Assembly (NCBI GenBank): GCA_013076295.1
Contig: RQOL01000528.1
Location: 62,001 to 126,000 of the forward strand
Direction: 5' to 3'
DNA: 64,000 bases
Source of the DNA: Sanderia malayensis
Taxonomy: Eukaryota > Cnidaria > Scyphozoa > Semaeostomeae > Pelagiidae
Part shown: piece by piece, positions 63,431-64,000 of the stretch
Position numbering within the stretch: the stretch's first letter is position 1
Layout: each line of letters starts with the position of its first letter
The notes under the pieces: generated by a model
Databases searched by the model: none
What the model was told of the DNA's origin: nothing
Seen by the model: only the letters and a program-made list of their open reading frames with translations
Position numbers and translations under genes: made by a program

Positions 63431-64000
63431 TTTTTAGCTCTTTTTACGTGGAATAATGTGTAAATTGTGGGAATCAATTTCAACTTTCATCAGTCTAAAT
63501 TGTGGGAATGAATGTCACTTTTCATTAGTGCAAATTGTGGGAATGAACTTTAAGTTTTTATTAGTTTTAGGTGTTTTTATGTTGATTCGTGTGTAAATTG
63601 TAGAAATGAAGGTTATTTTTCATTAGTGCAAATGGTGGGAATGAATATTATCTTTTTTATCTCTTTTTACCGTTTTTGCGTGGATCCATGTGTAAATTGT
63701 GGGGATGAAGGTTATTTTTCATTACTGCAAATTGTGGAAATGAATGCTCTATTATTGATTAGTTTTAGCTGTTCTTACGTTGATTCGTGTGTAAATTGCG
63801 GGAAGGAATTTTTTTCATTACTGTAATTTATGTCAATCATGGTTACTATTCATTAGTGTAAATTGTGGGAATGAACTTTAAATTTTTATTAGTTTTAAGT
63901 GTATTTATGTTGATTCGTGTGTAAGTTGTGGCAATCAATGTCAACTTTCATCAGTCTAAATTGTGGGAATGAATGTCACTTTTCATTAGTGTAAATTGTG

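Larger units (their letters stand above)
1..64000 (+). repeat. Hierarchical satellite DNA array filling the whole window
   Basis: Every part of the window is built from variants of a monomer whose core is close to TGTAAATTGTGGGAATGAA. Short monomers are about 35-39 bp: the core, then a tail such as TGTCACTTTTCATTAG. Long monomers are about 54-65 bp, with tails such as ATTATCTTTTTTATCTG followed by a CCGTTTTTGCGTGGATTC block. The 35-bp period is not a multiple of three, so reading frames rotate between monomers. All copies point the same way. I saw no unique sequence longer than about 110 bp. The strand is skewed: in the standard 60-bp stretch of two joined monomers I count about five G per C and more T than A. 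This is typical of eukaryotic satellite or minisatellite DNA; species and chromosomal position cannot be read from it. Confidence 0.95.
61438..64000 (+). repeat. Higher-order unit A4 (right end cut by window)
   Basis: It starts with a type-A E element and follows the A order: the GATCCATG cassette at 61803 resembles 4567 and 10558, then 62.0-62.5 kb resembles 10.8-11.2 kb. It then includes 62798, which matches 58918 at offset 3,880, and a broken stretch near 63.28 kb (GTGTAAAGTGGGAATAAATG, which lost part of a monomer). The GATCCATG cassette recurs at 63626. Confidence 0.78.

Noticed and set aside
1..64000. CRISPR-like pattern of ~20-bp repeats with 15-45-bp intervals
   Set aside because: The intervals are not unique spacers but a few recurring monomer tails, and the whole pattern is duplicated at kb scale. 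There are no cas genes or leader.
1..64000. Telomeric repeat, tRNA or rRNA genes
   Set aside because: No TTAGGG-type or other short telomere array was seen, and no cloverleaf or conserved rRNA stretch was recognised among the monomers.

Overview
The window is one uninterrupted block of AT-rich (roughly one third G+C) tandemly repeated satellite DNA. I find no protein-coding gene, RNA gene or autonomous mobile element that I can support on either strand. The scale (64 kb with no unique sequence), the nested higher-order repeats and the absence of operon-like features point to a eukaryotic nuclear chromosome: a pericentromeric or subtelomeric heterochromatic satellite, or a giant intronic or intergenic array. 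I cannot name the species. All repeat units point the same way, and the + strand is G- and T-rich and C-poor throughout.

The array has three levels. Level 1 is short monomers of about 35-39 bp and long monomers of about 54-65 bp. Most start with a shared core close to TGTAAATTGTGGGAATGAA and differ in a T-rich tail. Level 2 is cassettes of about 355-393 bp, each made of seven to nine monomers in fixed order. Level 3 is higher-order units of about 1.3 to 6.5 kb (one interval is 16 kb). These are delimited by a 112-bp segment, here called the E element, that occurs 17 times in full plus once cut by the left edge.

Layout. 1-10233: two tandem copies of a 4.24-kb unit carrying type-A E elements; the second copy holds an extra ~1.75 kb of 355/358-bp cassettes. 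10234-26318: a 16-kb stretch without any E element, made of a seven-cassette block (12.7-15.1 kb), a 2.53-kb unit present about 2.6 times (15.1-21.7 kb) and a 2,041-bp-spaced duplication (22.9-25.9 kb). 26319-55077: a younger-looking core with fourteen type-B E elements in units of 1.33, 1.7-1.8, 2.3, 3.1-3.6 and 4.4 kb, plus long-range block duplications at 9,013 and 12,325 bp spacing. 55078-64000: 724-bp duplications, then a more heterogeneous flank that returns to type-A sequence, with an E element at 61438.

No genes work together here. The window instead records satellite evolution: unequal exchange, conversion-like patches, junctions joined at monomer homology, and a template-switch event that created a 14-bp-arm palindrome later amplified to eleven copies. 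Two motifs could matter functionally: a TGTGGGAA core (the CSL/RBPJ/Su(H) recognition sequence) in most monomers, and a 3'-splice-site-like stretch in every E element. Both roles are inference.
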